A DNA stretch of 64,000 nucleotides from Luteolibacter flavescens (GTDB lineage: Bacteria; Verrucomicrobiota; Verrucomicrobiia; Verrucomicrobiales; Akkermansiaceae): contig NZ_JAPDDS010000005.1 in assembly GCF_025950085.1 (NCBI RefSeq), positions 372,001 through 436,000 of the forward strand. Direction: 5' to 3'. The first letter of the stretch is position 1. Each line of letters begins with the position of its first letter. The position numbers and the translations under genes were made by a program. The notes beneath the pieces are model-generated. The model was not told the DNA's origin. It saw nothing but the letters and a program-made list of their open reading frames with translations, and searched no databases. This document shows, piece after piece, positions 9,699 through 18,273 of the stretch.

Positions 9699-10634
9699 TC
9701 ACGCGACGCGTGGGACCGCTGCCTCGGTGAAGGCGCGGTAGCCGTCCTCACCCATGTAGCGGGTGAGCACCGTGGCAGGTGCCTGACGCAGATCGACGAG
9801 CACCAGTGCGTCCAGCACATCGGAGAAATCCGGGTCCACGTTGAATTCCAGCAGCGTGGCATTCAGCTTCAGGTACTGGCGCAGCAGCACGGGTACGCCT
9901 TTCTTGTCCGGCTCCGCAGCGGAGACTGCGGCGGACACTTCCTCGATCGACTGGAGCCGCTGGCTGATGCCGTCCTCTGCGGGGAGCCCGCCGTAGGGAT
10001 GGCGCGGACGCACCCAGCCGGAGACCGTGCGGTCCTGCTTGCTGTCGCGGAGGAAGCGCACGATGAGGTCCTGAGAGTAGGCCGTGTATTCGCGCGAGAT
10101 GCTCACCGGGCCGAAGAGCCGCCCGTAGCGCGGACGCTCCGCGACGAAGCGACCGATGCCGCGCCACAGCAGGCCGAGCGGGTGGATCGACTTCTGGTAG
10201 TCCGGTGCGACGAAGGACCGCCCCAGCTCCAGCGCGGGCCGCAGGTAGTCGAGGAAAGGCTCCTCGAAATCGAAGAGCGTGGAGGTATAGAGCGCACTAG
10301 GACCACCGGCGGCGAGCAGCACGTCCGTGCAGCCGAGACGATAGGCCCCGGCCACTTGTCCCGCCTCGCGGTCCCACAGGAAGAGGTGCAGGTAGCTCGC
10401 GTCGAAGGGATCCAGATCCAGCGCCTTCCCCGTGCCCTCGCCCACCGCGCGGAAAGTGATTTCGCGCAGGCGGCCGATCTCGTGCAGGATGGACGGGATT
10501 TCCCACGCGGCGGCGAGGAAGACATCGAAGCGCCCCTGCGAGGCAAGCGGGCCGCGGCGGTTCAGGCTCGCGATTTCCCAGGTGATCTCCGCGGGATGTC
10601 CCGGAGCGGCGATGGGCTGTTGGAGGTCGTTCAT
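9699..10634 (-). CDS. OlsB-like GNAT N-acyltransferase
   Basis: A 311-residue protein of the acyl-ACP-dependent GNAT branch that includes OlsB, the enzyme adding a 3-hydroxyacyl chain to ornithine or another amino acid. Motifs include LREITFRAVGEGTGK near residue 60, DLDPFDASYLHLFLWD, the AYRLG segment, ALELGRSFVAPDYQ with the GNAT beta4 region, and FGPVSISREY. The next gene upstream on the same strand encodes an OlsA-like O-acyltransferase, so together they could make an aminolipid such as ornithine lipid. Substrate amino acid is not determined by the sequence. The C-terminal 90 residues extend beyond the core domain. Confidence 0.75.
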   Translation of the reverse strand: MNDLQQPIAAPGHPAEITWEIASLNRRGPLASQGRFDVFLAAAWEIPSILHEIGRLREITFRAVGEGTGKALDLDPFDASYLHLFLWDREAGQVAGAYRLGCTDVLLAAGGPSALYTSTLFDFEEPFLDYLRPALELGRSFVAPDYQKSIHPLGLLWRGIGRFVAERPRYGRLFGPVSISREYTAYSQDLIVRFLRDSKQDRTVSGWVRPRHPYGGLPAEDGISQRLQSIEEVSAAVSAAEPDKKGVPVLLRQYLKLNATLLEFNVDPDFSDVLDALVLVDLRQAPATVLTRYMGEDGYRAFTEAAVPRVA

Positions 10635-10650
10635 GGCGATTCGCCTGCCA

Positions 10651-10665
10651 GCATGTTTGACATGC
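10651..10665. promoter_or_regulatory. Small inverted repeat upstream of the OlsB-like gene
   Basis: GCATGT and ACATGC form a perfect 6-bp inverted repeat with a 3-base centre, 17 bp upstream of the OlsB-like start codon. It could be an operator, but the arms are short and there is no second copy. Confidence 0.2.
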
Positions 10666-10792
10666 CGGATTTCGTCTCATCGAGAATTCCGTCCCGGACA
10701 TCGCTCTTCGCGATGAATGCAGGACGAGTCCAGTGGGGCCGATGAAGCCCGCGGATCTCGCGGCGGTCGATGAACGATGGCCGACTTTCTCG

Positions 10793-11593
10793 TCACAAGC
10801 CGGGCTGCCCGACGGCGCGCTCGCGGAGCATCGCGGCGAGCTCATCCGGTGACAGCGATGCCATCTCTTCCGGCCCGATGCGTGATGTGCGGCAGACGAC
10901 CGTCTGCCCGCGCATGGAAAGCAGCACGCGCGGGAGCAGCGCGGTCCTCACCATGGGGTGGAGCTTGCCCGCCTGGTGAAACCACGGCGGGGCCTCGCCC
11001 TCGAAGCCGACCACGACCACGGTGGCCCTCGTCTTCAGCGCCAGCGCCGCCATGTGTGGCGACCACGGGCCCTCGGCGACTCTTCCCTCACGCAGGGATG
11101 CGACTTCGCCGGAAGGGAAACAGGCGATCAGCCCGCCGCTTCTCAGATGCTGCAGCGCTGCCCGCAGCGAGCGCGCATTGTCGCGTGCGGCTGCGCCTTC
11201 ATTCAGGATGGAGAGGGGAATGGTGCGGTCGCCCAGCGACGGGATGTCGGCGGTCATGCGGTTCGCCAGCAGGAGCATGTCCGGCCGGCGGGTCTCGCAG
11301 AGCGAGCCGAGCGCCAGCGCATCGGCACCGCCATACGGGTGATTCGCCACCACCATCACCGGGCCCGCATCCGGCACCGCCTCGGCAAATCCCGGTGCAT
11401 CCACCGCGAGACCGAAGGCGCGGAGCGGCTCGGTGAAGGCACCTGCGTCACCCTCCGCGGCACGGCGGAAGGAGACGCGGACCTGATCGAGCCCGAGCAG
11501 GCGTTCCAAGCTGCGCCGGGCCATGCCACGCCAGCCGTCTCCGGCGAGGGCGGGCAGGACCTCGGTGATATCGAAGGGTTCCTTCTTCGGCAC
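10793..11593 (-). CDS. PlsC/OlsA-like lysophospholipid O-acyltransferase
   Basis: This 266-residue protein shows the acyltransferase NHx4D motif (ANHPYGGADAL), the second block around NRMTADIPSLGDRTIPLS, and the third block FPSGEV (analogous to FPEGT), as in 1-acylglycerol-3-phosphate acyltransferases. It has a GTG start preceding PKKEPFDITEVL. The first 60 residues include a DUF-like hemolysin/OlsF-type preface (VLPALAGDGWRGMARRSLERL) that I recognise from two-domain aminolipid synthases, supporting a role in esterifying the lysolipid made by the OlsB-like neighbour 158 bp downstream. Start choice is moderately certain. Confidence 0.75.
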   Translation of the reverse strand: MPKKEPFDITEVLPALAGDGWRGMARRSLERLLGLDQVRVSFRRAAEGDAGAFTEPLRAFGLAVDAPGFAEAVPDAGPVMVVANHPYGGADALALGSLCETRRPDMLLLANRMTADIPSLGDRTIPLSILNEGAAARDNARSLRAALQHLRSGGLIACFPSGEVASLREGRVAEGPWSPHMAALALKTRATVVVVGFEGEAPPWFHQAGKLHPMVRTALLPRVLLSMRGQTVVCRTSRIGPEEMASLSPDELAAMLRERAVGQPGL

Positions 11594-11624
11594 GGCCTAC
11601 AAGCGAGCAGGCCGCGCGGGAGGA

Positions 11625-12020
11625 TCAAGCCTTGTTCTTCAGCAGATCGCGGATCTCGGTGAGGAGCTTCACGTCCGCGGGCAACTCGGCGGGGCCTGCC
11701 GGTGCGACAGGTGCCTCGAAGCGCTTCTTCGCGGTGTTGTAAATCTTCACCACGATGAAGAGCGCGAAGCCGACGATGAGCAGGCTGATGATCGAGTTGA
11801 GGAAGACGCCGATCGGGAAGCCTTCCGGCTTGAAGCCGCTGAAGTCAGGCTGGCCTCCCACCTTGCCGATCGCGGCGAGGAGGATGTCGGTGAAAGCGGT
11901 GACCACTTTTCCGAAGGATGCGCCGATGATCACGCCGACCGCGAGGTCGAGCATGTTGCCTTTGAGGATGAATTCTCTGAATTCCTTGAGCATGGTATTT
12001 TGAGGGAGTTCGGATGGCAT
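11625..12020 (-). CDS. mscL: Large-conductance mechanosensitive channel MscL
   Basis: A homopentameric inner-membrane channel that opens under hypo-osmotic stress. The sequence LKEFREFILKGNMLDLAVGV, then IIGASFGKVVTAFT (TM1 and gate), IGVFLNSIISLLIVGFALFI (TM2) and the cytoplasmic helix LLTEIRDLL is typical throughout. Two starts are possible. The ATG at 12020 adds MPSELPQNT and has AGGGGTG a few bases upstream; the ATG at 11993 gives the classical MLKEF start of 122 residues but no purine-rich site. I give the longer form. The gene is single and unregulated elements are not obvious. Confidence 0.95.
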   Translation of the reverse strand: MPSELPQNTMLKEFREFILKGNMLDLAVGVIIGASFGKVVTAFTDILLAAIGKVGGQPDFSGFKPEGFPIGVFLNSIISLLIVGFALFIVVKIYNTAKKRFEAPVAPAGPAELPADVKLLTEIRDLLKNKA

Positions 12021-12139
12021 GAAATCACCCCTTCTAACACAACGCAACGTAGATTCTCCAATGGATTGCGGGCCTTCGCTTGGAAGCAGAGCGCGCGGGA
12101 TGATCCAGTCATGTGAAGCATGTCTCCCGGCAAATGCAC

Positions 12140-12172
12140 GAAAAAGGCCGGAACCCGCGAAGGACTCCGGCC
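12140..12172 (-). terminator. Rho-independent terminator after the DUF4394 gene
   Basis: On the minus strand GGCCGGAGTCC-type sequence forms a 7-bp stem (GGCCGGA with TCCGGCC) followed by a T run (AAAAA at 12141-12145 on the plus strand). It lies about 30 bp past the stop of the DUF4394 gene and before the mscL promoter region. Confidence 0.8.
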
Positions 12173-12202
12173 ATTGAAATTCCGACCCTGTCGGAGCGGT
12201 GA

Positions 12203-13054
12203 TCAATCCGCGAGGATGGTCGCCGGTCCCAGCGCGGTGAGCGAGCGCAGCGGCCATGGTCCGCCGATATTCCCGTGCGAGGTAGCGGCTCCCGTCACGA
12301 GGTCGATGGAGTAAAGCGTCGCGCGGAATTTCTTCCGGCCGCGCTCTTTCACGACCATTGCCGCGTAGGCCACGCCATTGCTGCCCGCGATGTCGAAGCT
12401 GGAGACCTCGGTCGCGTCCACGCCCAGCGGTCCCTGGGTCGCCAGGCCGCCGGCGTTCGGATTGTCCTGGCGGACCAGGATGTCGAGATTGGTATCGATG
12501 CTGTAGAGCGTCGTGCCGGTCTCCGGGTCGTTGTCGTTGTTCGTGTAGGCGCAGGCCGTCACGTTCGGCACCGCGGCGAAGTTCGGATCATCGGCGACGT
12601 AGGCGAGGCTGGCATCGATCCCGGCGACCGCAGCGGTATCCGGGTGGAGGCGCAGGTTTTGGCCGGTGTCGCTCATCACGCGGATGCGGTCCACCGTCGG
12701 ATTGAAGTCGAAGGCGAAGAACCTGCCGTTCAGCAGAGTGGTGAAGGGACCGGTGCCGACCTGGGTGGCAGCGCCGGTTTCCCAGTTGATCGTGTAGAGA
12801 CGGCTGGTGCTGCCCAGCGCGTAGAGCTGGCCATTGAAGGGGCGGATGTCGATCGCGAGGATCTTCTCGCGCTTCTGGAGGCCCTTGATCTTGACCTTCG
12901 TCACGTCAAAGGGGTCGTCGCTGGGAAACATGACGAGCACGTTGGTGCCCGAGACGCCGGCGAGCCATTCCGCGGTCGGGGCTGGAGTGATGCCGGCGTG
13001 GGCACGCATGCCGGTGGCGAGGAGGAGGGCAGTCAGGAGGGTACGGTATTTCAT
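12203..13054 (-). CDS. Exported DUF4394 domain protein
   Basis: A 283-residue protein with signal peptide MKYRTLLTALLLATGMRAHA. It has the DUF4394 signature: LYALGSTSRLYTINWETGAA, FFAFDFNPTVDRIRVMSDTG with QNLRLHP, and later AYTNNDNDPETGTTLYSIDT, ending with LTALGPATILAD. The fold is predicted as a beta-propeller-like repeat protein; biochemical function is unknown. The ATG at 13054 fits the signal peptide; a longer frame exists but adds an unlikely basic leader. Its own terminator follows, so it is monocistronic. Confidence 0.85.
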   Translation of the reverse strand: MKYRTLLTALLLATGMRAHAGITPAPTAEWLAGVSGTNVLVMFPSDDPFDVTKVKIKGLQKREKILAIDIRPFNGQLYALGSTSRLYTINWETGAATQVGTGPFTTLLNGRFFAFDFNPTVDRIRVMSDTGQNLRLHPDTAAVAGIDASLAYVADDPNFAAVPNVTACAYTNNDNDPETGTTLYSIDTNLDILVRQDNPNAGGLATQGPLGVDATEVSSFDIAGSNGVAYAAMVVKERGRKKFRATLYSIDLVTGAATSHGNIGGPWPLRSLTALGPATILAD

Positions 13055-13198
13055 GGTTTCCCAGGTTTTAGGGGTTGGTCGCGCCGCCGCTCTCCACCTG
13101 GAAAACTTTGGCGCAATCGCCCATCCTAACGACACTCTCCATCTCCGCAAACGAAGGATGATAAGAAATTCGCATATCCTTCCCCGGCGACGCGATTG

Positions 13199-14008
13199 TC
13201 ACTTCTTCTGCCTGCCGAAGCCCGCCTTCGGACGACCCTGGGCGTCCAGCTTGTCGGTGGCCCACAGCACGCCCTTCGCCACCAGATCGAGGTAGCGCGC
13301 GTCTCCCACGGTATCGTTGTTGTGGCCGATGGTCGTGGCAAAGACGCGGGTCTTCTTCGGCCCGTAGAGATTCGTCCACACCACCACGGCATCTTTTTCG
13401 CCATCCTGCTTGCCCGTCGCCAGTGGGGAGGCGGTCTTGTGGACGTCCACGTTGTTGTAGAGCTCCTCGTTGACGGTGGTCCAGTCCTTCGCTCCCTTCG
13501 TGACCGGGTGGGCGGTATCGGTGAATTTGATCTCGATGGGTTTCTGCTGGCCGTGGCGGCTGGACTGCAGGCCGAGGAGGTCGAACCACATCTTGTCGTC
13601 TTCCTTCGTGGCCTTCCTGTGGATCTCGCCGACGCGGTAGCTGTGCATCGCGCAGTGGAGTGCCACGGCCGGGGTGCCATCGATGTGCGGCTTCAGCACG
13701 CCCTTCACGGTTTCGACGTCCTTCACGTCCGCGGCGCACTCGTCATGGATGACCAGGTCGTAGCCGGCGGCGTAGTCGGGATTGCCATAGATCGGCAGGG
13801 CGGGCTTCGTGCTGCCGTCATCCACGTGCACCTGGTCCACGGTCACGTTGATGCGCTCCTCCAAGCCCTTCTTCAGGATCTCCGTCTGCGTCTTGTAGTC
13901 GTGGCAGCAGCCGCCGGTGATCAGCATCACCTTGAGGGGCTTGGGCTGCTGCGCGTGGGCGGAGAGGGTGAAGGCACCGAGAATGGCAAGGATGGCGGGA
14001 GATTTCAT
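13199..14008 (-). CDS. Exported ThuA-domain protein
   Basis: A 269-residue protein with signal peptide MKSPAILAILGAFTLSAHAQ. It has the ThuA (trehalose utilisation-like) fold, related to class I glutamine amidotransferases: LMVLITGG-type start (LKVMLITGGCCHDYKTQTEI), YDLVIHDECA, HCAMHSYR, DTAHPVTKG, VWTNLYGPKKTRVFATTIGH and the ending ARYLDLVAKGVLWA. Verrucomicrobia and planctomycetes carry many exported ThuA proteins, often with dehydrogenases and heme proteins for sugar oxidation. The precise substrate is unknown. Two consecutive Cys (GGCCHD) near the N-terminus are worth noting but I give them no role. Confidence 0.85.
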   Translation of the reverse strand: MKSPAILAILGAFTLSAHAQQPKPLKVMLITGGCCHDYKTQTEILKKGLEERINVTVDQVHVDDGSTKPALPIYGNPDYAAGYDLVIHDECAADVKDVETVKGVLKPHIDGTPAVALHCAMHSYRVGEIHRKATKEDDKMWFDLLGLQSSRHGQQKPIEIKFTDTAHPVTKGAKDWTTVNEELYNNVDVHKTASPLATGKQDGEKDAVVVWTNLYGPKKTRVFATTIGHNNDTVGDARYLDLVAKGVLWATDKLDAQGRPKAGFGRQKK

Positions 14009-14160
14009 GCGAGGATAGAAGGTCGTGGAATCGGAAAAGGTGACGGGAAAAACGCCGCGGTGGCACGAATCATTTCATGCGCAAACGGGTAGCTAAACCC
14101 TCCTTGCCTTGCCGCGCCCGCCATGGCAGTCTGACAGGTGAGAAAGGAGCATTGATCGTC

Positions 14161-14490
14161 ATGAAGGAATTGTTCGATGCGTGGCAGGGCGTGGACCGGA
14201 ACAAGGTCGCGGCCCTGCTGAGCGTGATCCCCGGCCTGGGGCACCTCTACAAACACCACTACCTCGCAGGGCTCGGGATCATGACCGTCGGCAACGTGCT
14301 GATGGTCTTCTGCGCCCTGTGGTTGTCGCTCGCCACGGTCGGCCTGTCGCTGATCGTGGTGCCGCTCTTGTGGGTTGCGGGCATTGCCTACTCGGCCCAC
14401 GAGGCACCGGACCAGCACGGGGCCCACCCGTGGCTGCATGTGTGGGATCACAAGTGGGCGCACGCCCTGCGCGGCAGGGGAAAGCACTGA
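14161..14490 (+). CDS. Small two-helix membrane protein, function unknown
   Basis: A 109-residue protein starting MKELFDAWQGVDRNKVAALL, with AGGAG 11 bases upstream of the ATG. The segment LSVIPGLGHLYKHHYLAGLG resembles the PGLGHLYxG turn of TM2-type small membrane proteins; it is followed by two hydrophobic helices (about 36-52 and 56-76). The tail is rich in His and Trp (HEAPDQHGAHPWLHVWDHKW), ending RGRGKH, and could be a metal-binding or membrane-surface segment. A GNAT gene follows after 58 bp. I do not recognise a named family. Confidence 0.7.
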   Translation: MKELFDAWQGVDRNKVAALLSVIPGLGHLYKHHYLAGLGIMTVGNVLMVFCALWLSLATVGLSLIVVPLLWVAGIAYSAHEAPDQHGAHPWLHVWDHKWAHALRGRGKH

Positions 14491-14548
14491 CCACCGCTGG
14501 ACCGAAGGACCCATTGAAGCGCCCGCGCCGGGCAGGTTCATTCGTGCC

Positions 14549-15409
14549 ATGGCACTCGAACTCCTCCCCGCCACCGCCGCCGCGATTCCCCGGCTCTCCG
14601 TCATCTGCCACGAGGCATTCTCCGCCCTGCACGACCGCTGCGGCGTGGAGCGGGATATCCCCGCGCCGGAAGTCGGCGAGATGATCATCGGCCAAGTCGC
14701 GCAACGTCCCGACTACACCGGCGTCATGGCGGTGCTGGACGGGGAAATCGTCGGGTCGAATTTCCTCTTCTTCGGCGACGAGGTCGGAGGCGTCGGTCCC
14801 ATCACTGTCGATCCCAAGGTGCAGTCGAAGGGCATCGGCCGCGCACTCATGCAGTGGGCGATCGACGAGGCGCGGCGGCGCGAGATCCGGCAGGTGCGGC
14901 TCTTCCAAGAAGCGATCAATATCACGTCCTTCTCGCTCTACACCGCGCTCGGCTTTGACTGGCGGGACACCGGCGTGCTGATGCAGGCGACTCCCGCGGG
15001 CGAGGAGGACCCGGACGTGCGAGCCATCACCGCGGATGACCTGCCCGCCATCGCCGATCTGTCGCGCCGCAGCTTCGGCTTCTCGCGCGAGGTGGATGCG
15101 GGGCAGTTGATCGCATGGCAGGTGCCCGGCTTCGTGAAGCTCCGTGGTGGAAAGCCGGTCGCGTATCTCTTCGGCACGCTCTTCGGCCATGCCGGTGCGG
15201 AGACGGAGGAAGACCTGCTCGCGCTCGCGGCGCAGGCCGCGCGACACCTGCCGCCGCCCGTGGCGAAGTTCATCTGCCCGATGTCCCGCCCCGGTCTCTA
15301 CCGCAAGGCCCTCGCCACCGGACACCGCACCGGGAAGCTCCTCTCCTACATGTCCCTCGGTGGCTACACCCCGCCGCCCGGCGCGCATTTCCCATCGATC
15401 CAGTGCTAG
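14549..15409 (+). CDS. GNAT family N-acetyltransferase (two-domain)
   Basis: A 286-residue protein with an N-terminal GNAT domain: the acetyl-CoA loop QSKGIGRALMQW (Q/RxxGxG/A), preceded by VGPITVDPKV and followed by LFQEAINITSFSLYTALGF. A second, weaker GNAT-like half follows (VRAITADDLPAIADLSRRSF, FVKLRGGKPVAYLFGTLFG), as in tandem GNAT proteins. The acceptor substrate is unknown. The ATG at 14549 directly precedes the first beta strand. It is 58 bp downstream of the small membrane protein and convergent with the kinase gene. Confidence 0.82.
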   Translation: MALELLPATAAAIPRLSVICHEAFSALHDRCGVERDIPAPEVGEMIIGQVAQRPDYTGVMAVLDGEIVGSNFLFFGDEVGGVGPITVDPKVQSKGIGRALMQWAIDEARRREIRQVRLFQEAINITSFSLYTALGFDWRDTGVLMQATPAGEEDPDVRAITADDLPAIADLSRRSFGFSREVDAGQLIAWQVPGFVKLRGGKPVAYLFGTLFGHAGAETEEDLLALAAQAARHLPPPVAKFICPMSRPGLYRKALATGHRTGKLLSYMSLGGYTPPPGAHFPSIQC

Positions 15410-15442
15410 CGATCCTTCCTGCGGATCACGCGGGCAAAATGA

Positions 15443-18163
15443 TCACCGGTCCGGAGCATGCGGGCCCTTCCATTCCATGCCCCACCTCGCGAGTTCCGCT
15501 TGGAGCACGGGCAGGTCCCAGGAGATCACTCCGCCGTCCTCGACGTGGATGGCGAGGTGGCTGCCGTCCGGGCTGAAGGCGATGGTCGGCATGCCTGCCT
15601 CGCCTGCGGCGGCGGGAATCTCGAGCCGCGTGATCTGCGAGAGATCGCGCGCGTCGTGGAGGATCACGAAACGCCGGGTGGCGCTCGCGGCGAGATGGCC
15701 ATCCGGCGAGATCGCCAGGGCGAGCGGGGCCTGACCGGCATGGATGGTCTGCGACTTCCACGTCGCGGTGTCCCAGCGCGTCACCGCGTGATCGCCCCAC
15801 AGCCAGAGTTGGCGACCGTCATCGGAGAAGCGGGCTCCCAGCACCAGGCCGGTGTGATCGAGCGTCCGGTGCTCGCCGGTTTCCAAGGTGTGGAGCGTCG
15901 CCCCGGCAGCGCGGAAGCTGCCGGTGACGAGCTGCTTTCCATCCGGTGAGAAGGCCGCGCAGAAAGGATCCATCTGCGGCAGATTCCGGGTGGAGAGGTC
16001 GGAGGTGGAGACGAGCAGCATGCGGTCATCCGCGGGGCGCTGCTCGTTTTGCGTGAGAGCGAGATGACTGCCGTCCCGGGACGAGGCGACCAGCAGCGGG
16101 CCGGGAGAGAGCGCAGGCGTGCTCGGCTTCAGGTCGCCCGGTGTGAGCGGGATCTTCCGCAGGCCGGCATTCCATCCCGCGAGCCACAGCGCGTCCGGCG
16201 TGAAGGCAGCGGAGATCCACTCCGTGCCGGTCTTTGGAAAGCGGGCCAGCTCGCGTCCCTCGGAGAGCGACCACAGGCGGCAGGCGGTCTCGTCCACCGT
16301 CACCGCGTGGCGTCCGTCGGCATCGAGATGCAGGGTCGGCAGATTCTCCGAACGGGGCTCCGCCGCACCGGGGCCGACGATGGTCACCGAGAGCGGCCAC
16401 GCGAAGCGGAAGCCATCGACCGCGCTGCCATCCGAGCGGCGCACCTTCAGCACGCGGCCGCCTTCCGACCACGCGACCGGCCCGGCGTGTTCGGGCAGCC
16501 CGCTCAGCCGCGCGATCTCCTCACCCAGCCCGGCGTGCCACAGCCGCAGCATCCCGTCGCGCGCGATGCTCACGAATTCCTGGCCGCCGGGGCGGAACGA
16601 GACGGCTTCGAGGTCGGCATTGTGACCGCTGAAGCGATGCAGGCGCTGGCCCGTGATGGTGTCCCATACGTGCAGCAGGCGGATCTCCCTGCCTCCTGCC
16701 ACGAGCAACTCGCCGGACCAATCGAGACATGTGATCCGGTGGGGGAACTCCAGCCGGTGCAGCACCGCGCCATCGGCGAGCGCCTGGATCTCGATGAAGT
16801 CCGCATTTGCCTCGGGCTGCGACCGCACCGTGGCGCGGCGTTTTCCGGAGCTGTCCATTACCGTGAGGGCGGCAGGGACGGGGAACTCTCCGCCGATCTT
16901 TGGCAGGAAGCGGATGCCCGGCATGGCGAGTGCGGCGATCGCTTCCTCGCGCAACTCCGCGGACGGCTTCAGTTGCCAAGCCTCTGTGATGGCTGCGAGC
17001 GCCCGGGCACGCGATCCACCGAGGCGCTCCGCCCGGGCCTCGCGCGACATGGCCAGCAGCGTGACGCGCCTTTCCTCGCGGTGCTCGCGGCGCGCCACGG
17101 CCAGCGAGCCGAAGACAAGGGTGGTCAGCAGGATCCCGCAGGCCGCGACCAGCACGGCGGTCCACGGGCGGCGCTTCCCCCAGCGCCAGGCCCGCTCGGC
17201 AGGGGTGGGTGGGCGTGCGCGGATCGGCTCTCCGGAAAGGAAGCGCGCGAGATCGTCGGCCACCGCCTTTGCCCAAGGGTAGCGCTGCGGTGAGTCCTTG
17301 CGCAGGCACTTCAGGCAGATGGTCTCCAGATCGCGGGCGACGGTGGGGTTCAGTTGCCGGGGCGAGAGCGGCTCGCTATCGCGGAGCTGCATCAGGATCG
17401 CATCCAGCGTGGGTGCCTGGAAGGGCGGGCGGCCGGTGAGGAGGTGATAGAGCAGCGCGCCCAGCCCATAGACATCGGTGCGGGCATTTGCCTCGCCGCC
17501 GAAGGCCTGCTCGGGTGCCGCATAGCCGGGCGAACCGAGCACCTGCCCGGTGGCGGTGAGTTCTTCCACGCCGCGTCCATCGATGCGCGCGATGCCGAAG
17601 TCCGTGACGCGCGGCATGCCATTCCTGTCGAGCAGGATGTTCGACGGCTTCAGGTCGCGATGGAGCACGCCATGGTCGTGCGCGTGCTGCACCGCCTCCG
17701 CCACCCGTCGCACCAGGTCCGCGGCATCCTCTGCGGCGAGCGGGTGCTCGCGCACGAGTTGCTCGAGATTCTTCCCGGGCAGGTGCTCCATGCTGAACCA
17801 CGGCACGCCCTCGTCCTCGCCGATGTCGTGGATGGCCACGATGCCGGGGTGCTTCAGCCGGGCGGCGGCCTTCGCCTCGCGGTGAAAGCGCATCCTCTCC
17901 TCGGGACCGGCGAAGCGGGCGTGCCGCAGCACCTTCACCGCCACCTCGCGGTCCAGGCCGGGCTGCCACGCGCGATACACCACGCCCATCCCGCCGCGGC
18001 CGATCTCCTCGTGCAGGTCGCAGTTGCCGATGCGGGTCCACGGGGTGGATTCCTCGGACGTGACCTCCGGGCCGAATGAGACGGCGAAGAGACACCGCGG
18101 GCATGGGCCGCCATTCATCACCTCCCCGCAGGTCGGGCATGGCGCGGGGGTGGGGGCGGTCAT
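15443..18163 (-). CDS. Membrane Ser/Thr protein kinase with WD40-like sensor
   Basis: A 906-residue PknB-type kinase. Residues 9-24 hold a zinc-ribbon-like CPTC..CPRC. The kinase domain follows: glycine loop EIGRGGMGVVYRAWQ, AVKVL lysine (about K77), HRDLKPSN catalytic loop (D about 170), DFGIARI (D about 188) and SPGYAAPEQA. A single membrane helix (about 333-356, AVLVAACGILLTTLVFGSLA) separates it from a C-terminal beta-propeller with WD40-like repeats such as HNADLEAVSFRPGGQEFVSI and CAAFSPDGKQLVTGS. The propeller should be periplasmic and sense a ligand or partner. The ATG at 18163 has GAGGAG ten bases upstream; an ATG at 18181 adds six residues. It sits 110 bp downstream of an ECF sigma gene, a pairing common in PVC genomes. 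Confidence 0.88.
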   Translation of the reverse strand: MTAPTPAPCPTCGEVMNGGPCPRCLFAVSFGPEVTSEESTPWTRIGNCDLHEEIGRGGMGVVYRAWQPGLDREVAVKVLRHARFAGPEERMRFHREAKAAARLKHPGIVAIHDIGEDEGVPWFSMEHLPGKNLEQLVREHPLAAEDAADLVRRVAEAVQHAHDHGVLHRDLKPSNILLDRNGMPRVTDFGIARIDGRGVEELTATGQVLGSPGYAAPEQAFGGEANARTDVYGLGALLYHLLTGRPPFQAPTLDAILMQLRDSEPLSPRQLNPTVARDLETICLKCLRKDSPQRYPWAKAVADDLARFLSGEPIRARPPTPAERAWRWGKRRPWTAVLVAACGILLTTLVFGSLAVARREHREERRVTLLAMSREARAERLGGSRARALAAITEAWQLKPSAELREEAIAALAMPGIRFLPKIGGEFPVPAALTVMDSSGKRRATVRSQPEANADFIEIQALADGAVLHRLEFPHRITCLDWSGELLVAGGREIRLLHVWDTITGQRLHRFSGHNADLEAVSFRPGGQEFVSIARDGMLRLWHAGLGEEIARLSGLPEHAGPVAWSEGGRVLKVRRSDGSAVDGFRFAWPLSVTIVGPGAAEPRSENLPTLHLDADGRHAVTVDETACRLWSLSEGRELARFPKTGTEWISAAFTPDALWLAGWNAGLRKIPLTPGDLKPSTPALSPGPLLVASSRDGSHLALTQNEQRPADDRMLLVSTSDLSTRNLPQMDPFCAAFSPDGKQLVTGSFRAAGATLHTLETGEHRTLDHTGLVLGARFSDDGRQLWLWGDHAVTRWDTATWKSQTIHAGQAPLALAISPDGHLAASATRRFVILHDARDLSQITRLEIPAAAGEAGMPTIAFSPDGSHLAIHVEDGGVISWDLPVLQAELARWGMEWKGPHAPDR

Positions 18164-18273
18164 CTCCGGATTACTCCTCATCGGATCGGCGCGATTACAT
18201 ACGCATCACTCTGCCGTCGGGGGCAGGATAAAGATGGGCTGGTCCGGAAGATGTGGCATTGCCAGTGGCCCGG

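Noticed and set aside
9700..9712. Palindrome CACGCG-A-CGCGTG at the end of the OlsB-like gene
   Set aside because: It overlaps the stop codon and is CG-rich; it is too short and lacks a T run for a terminator.
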